Below, piece after piece: positions 6,313 through 8,202 of a DNA stretch of 8,202 nucleotides. How positions within the stretch are numbered: the first letter of the stretch is position 1; each line of letters starts with the position of its first letter. This DNA is from an uncultured Collinsella sp. (GTDB taxonomy: Bacteria; Actinomycetota; Coriobacteriia; Coriobacteriales; Coriobacteriaceae). The DNA lies in contig UQSK01000065.1 of assembly GCA_900543605.1 (NCBI GenBank), positions 1 through 8,202 on the forward strand. Direction: 5' to 3'. A program made the translations under genes and the position numbers. The notes beneath the pieces were generated by a model. The model made no database searches and had not been told where the DNA came from. It saw nothing but the letters and a program-made list of their open reading frames with translations.

Positions 6313-7884
6313 CTAGCCAAGCTTCCTCAGATAATGGAAGTCGCTCGCGTCATCGCCGGTGAACGCCCCGTGCAGCTCGTCGATAATGTCGGCGGTAGAA
6401 GTCATCTGCTGGTACATGTCGGCGCTTGTGACCCAGACGTTGCCGTTCTTCACGGCTTTGAACTGCGACAATAGCGCGTTTTTGCCTACGAAGTCGTTCA
6501 AGGTGGCAACCGATTCGTCGATGGTGCCGTTGTAGACGATGATGTCGGCATCCTTCGCCGTCGCGTAGAAGCGCTCCATTTCGAGCGTTACTGACGAACC
6601 TGACGTCGACGCCGTCTGCGCGTCATCGAGCGCGTAGTTGCCGCCTGCAAGCTCGATCATCTGCGCCACATAGTCGGCCGCCCGCCGCGTGACGGCGGCC
6701 CCGTTCGAGTTAATGTAGAAATACGCCACGGTTTTACCTGACGACGCGAGCCCCGACGTTTGCTCGACGCGGGCCTTCTGCTCGTTGAACAGGTGTGCGG
6801 CCTCGTCTTCCTTGTCGAACAGGACGCCGAAAAGCTTAATCCACTCGACGCGCCCGAGTGCTTCGGGCTCGCTCGACGACTGTTCGGTGAGCACGACGAG
6901 CCCGAGCTTCTGCAGCTTTTCCTTCACATCGGGCGTGTGGTTGATCATGGTGTTTTCGATGGCGAGCGTGCAGCCCGAGGCCGATATTCGCTCGTAGTCG
7001 GGCGCGCTGTACTTGCCGCCGTAGGCGATCGCCCCACTTTCGAGCGCGCTTTTGAAGCCTGCGACCGAGCAATCGTCGGCCTTCGTGCCCGACATTAAGA
7101 TATTGTCGTTCGCATCGAGCGCGTCGACCAGGCACATCGTCGCCGACGACACAAGGTACACCTTGTCGGCGGGGCGCCTTATGACCGCGATGTCGGAGCT
7201 CAACCCATCAGGTACCTTCGCATCCTGCGGCACCACGAGGAAGCGCTCCCCGTTCGAAACGCAGATAAGCCGCAAGCCGCCTTCGAACTCGTCGACAGTG
7301 AAGTGCTTGGCGTATTCAAGCTGAAGCGCCCCCGTCGGCTCCCAGCCGCAGCCCAAATCGGCGTTGTGGAAGTCGGCCGCGGCGCTTGAAGCCGTTCCCG
7401 CGGGGGAGCCGCCGCTTGCATCGTCGCTCGATTTCTCCTTCATGGTGGATGAGTCGAAGTGGAGCGTGTAGTCGATGGTGTGCGGCGTCGACATGGCGAC
7501 GGTCTCGGCCGACACGGCTATGTCCTCGTCGAGCGTGACGGGTATCTCGAACGTGGAGTTGCCGCCGTCGTTTACGGGCGCGTAGTCCACGCCGTCGACG
7601 GTCATCTTGTCGTAGTTCGAACTCGACCAGGTGATGGTCGCGGTGTAGGTGTCGCCATCCTTCACAATTGTGGTTGGTGAGGCGATGCTTGCGCGCCCTG
7701 ACCCGCCGGAAAGCGAGACGCTCACAGTGTATTCCTGAGAGCCCGCCGTGCCACCGGTCGCGTTCGGACTCGCACTGCACCCCGCGAAGGGAAGCGCGAG
7801 CAGGGCGACGAGAACGTAGGCGATCGCGCGCGCCGCGATGCTGCGGCGCTTCCTGTTTTCCCCCTTGGGAAGAATCGACCGCAT
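6313..7884 (-). CDS. Lipoprotein substrate-binding protein (BtuF/FecB type) with N-terminal beta domain
   Basis: A 523-residue extracytoplasmic receptor for the importer. The N-terminus has a basic stretch (KGENRKRR), a hydrophobic segment (about 18-33) and a lipobox-like FAGC with the lipidation Cys at 36, so it should be anchored on the outer face of the membrane. Residues 51-145 form a beta-rich domain (YTVSVSLSGGSGRAS, then WSSSNYDKMTVDGVDY, then FEIPVTLDED, ending YTLHFDSS) that ordinary BtuF proteins lack. A Ser/Asp/Gly-rich linker follows (146-172). Residues about 185-523 fit the class III binding-protein fold, including ALESGAIAYGG, VEWIKLFGVLFDKEDEA, an interdomain region before KTVAYFYINSNG, and the C-terminal NGNVWVTSADMYQQ. 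Plain BtuF-like receptors are about 300 residues, so the extra length is the beta domain and linker. The start lies four bases after the upstream stop. All 17 Phe codons I tallied are TTC. The substrate is not determinable: iron chelate, heme or corrinoid. Confidence 0.85.
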   Translation of the reverse strand: MRSILPKGENRKRRSIAARAIAYVLVALLALPFAGCSASPNATGGTAGSQEYTVSVSLSGGSGRASIASPTTIVKDGDTYTATITWSSSNYDKMTVDGVDYAPVNDGGNSTFEIPVTLDEDIAVSAETVAMSTPHTIDYTLHFDSSTMKEKSSDDASGGSPAGTASSAAADFHNADLGCGWEPTGALQLEYAKHFTVDEFEGGLRLICVSNGERFLVVPQDAKVPDGLSSDIAVIRRPADKVYLVSSATMCLVDALDANDNILMSGTKADDCSVAGFKSALESGAIAYGGKYSAPDYERISASGCTLAIENTMINHTPDVKEKLQKLGLVVLTEQSSSEPEALGRVEWIKLFGVLFDKEDEAAHLFNEQKARVEQTSGLASSGKTVAYFYINSNGAAVTRRAADYVAQMIELAGGNYALDDAQTASTSGSSVTLEMERFYATAKDADIIVYNGTIDESVATLNDFVGKNALLSQFKAVKNGNVWVTSADMYQQMTSTADIIDELHGAFTGDDASDFHYLRKLG

Positions 7885-7888
7885 GGCG

Positions 7889-8155
7889 TTACTTCAGTGC
7901 GTCGGCGCGCAGATCGACGCCAGCGGATTCGAATACGAGCGTGCGGTCGTACCACCGCTCCCTTCTAATGCTCCACGCGGCGCAGGCGGTGTCCTCGTCG
8001 AGCGCATCAACGGGCACGTCGTAGGTGTACTTGCCTTCCGCGTTTTCCACATAGGGGATGAAGTCGGCCTCGCTTGCGGCGGCAGCCTCGTCGCCCGTGC
8101 CCATGAAGAGCTTGCCGTAGCCCGTGCCGGAAAGTGTCATCACGCAGTGCATGGA
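7889..8155 (-). CDS. 5'-truncated protein with beta domain related to the binding protein's N-terminal domain
   Basis: The last 88 codons or so of a gene cut off by the contig end. The visible part reads MTLSGTGYGKLFMG, then a charged Ala/Glu-rich stretch, then YTYDVPVDALDEDTACAAW, RERWYDRTLVFES and a short tail to the stop at 7889. The order LSG-x-G, PV-x-LDED-x-A and TL-x-F-x-S matches the beta domain at residues 51-145 of the next gene, so the two are probably homologous. A secreted or surface-anchored ligand-capture role is inferred from this and from the 4-base gap to the receptor gene. The frame stays open to a GTG at 8170, but its first five codons (read as MYKRQ) are adapter. The ATG at 8152 lies just inside genomic sequence; I think it is internal because it would start within the domain's first strand. 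No anchor or signal peptide can be seen. Confidence 0.7.
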   Translation of the reverse strand, partial: SMHCVMTLSGTGYGKLFMGTGDEAAAASEADFIPYVENAEGKYTYDVPVDALDEDTACAAWSIRRERWYDRTLVFESAGVDLRADALK

Positions 8156-8202
8156 CTGTCTCTTATACACATCTCCGAGCCCACGAGACGCGTAGTAATC
8201 TC
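8156..8202. other. Illumina Nextera (Tn5) adapter read-through, not genomic
   Basis: The Tn5 mosaic end CTGTCTCTTATACACATCT (8156-8174) is followed exactly by CCGAGCCCACGAGAC (8175-8189), the Nextera i7-side adapter. Next come an eight-base index GCGTAGTA (8190-8197) and ATCTC (8198-8202), the first bases of the P7 flow-cell segment. The order and spacing are those of a library molecule, not of a transposon. The assembly should be trimmed at 8155. Confidence 0.98.

Noticed and set aside
1..8155. CRISPR array, prophage genes, insertion sequences or toxin-antitoxin pairs.
   Set aside because: No regularly spaced repeats, transposase or phage-type proteins, or small paired genes are visible.
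8156..8174. Tn5/IS50 mosaic end suggesting a transposon insertion.
   Set aside because: The bases that follow are the Nextera adapter, index and P7 start, so this is library sequence rather than a mobile element in the genome.

Overview
The window looks like a short contig from a Gram-positive gut actinobacterium of the class Coriobacteriia, most likely Collinsella or a relative. This is inferred from the G+C-rich coding sequence, the protein styles and the lipoprotein-type binding protein; nothing in the window proves the taxon. It opens inside a tRNA-Glu gene (anticodon CTC) with a clear rho-independent terminator. It ends in 47 bases (8156-8202) that are not genomic: an Illumina Nextera/Tn5 adapter with its index. 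The true biological sequence therefore stops at about 8155.

Layout. 1-98: tRNA-Glu 3' part and terminator. 207-1514 (+): polytopic membrane protein of the lysylphosphatidylglycerol flippase/UPF0104 family. 1631-2242 (+): TetR-type regulator with an inverted repeat just upstream that could be its operator. 2243-2430: convergent intergenic region with a hairpin and a copy pair of a short repeat. 2431-3864 (-): radical SAM protein. 3865-4052: its promoter region and a further copy of the same repeat. 4053-8155 (-): a four-gene operon for a BtuFCD/FecBCD-type metal-chelate importer. Transcribed from high to low coordinates it holds a 5'-truncated secreted/surface beta-domain protein, a lipoprotein binding protein with an N-terminal beta domain, a FecCD permease, and an ATPase with a C-terminal extension. 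The genes are spaced by 4 nt, 4 nt and 0 nt, so they are probably translationally coupled.

How the genes work together. The importer genes form one functional unit: surface capture, lipoprotein receptor, membrane channel and ATPase. The substrate is probably an iron-siderophore, heme or corrinoid and cannot be fixed from sequence. The other three genes have no evident link to it.

Most worth a second look: the adapter end and the false protein N-terminus it creates; a perfect 16-bp inverted repeat inside the last codons of the ATPase gene; a related beta domain in two adjacent importer genes; an intergenic repeat flanking the radical SAM gene; and a sharp change in phenylalanine codon choice between the left half and the importer operon, which points to transfer or, less likely, a chimeric contig. 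I do not see a convincing wholly new system.
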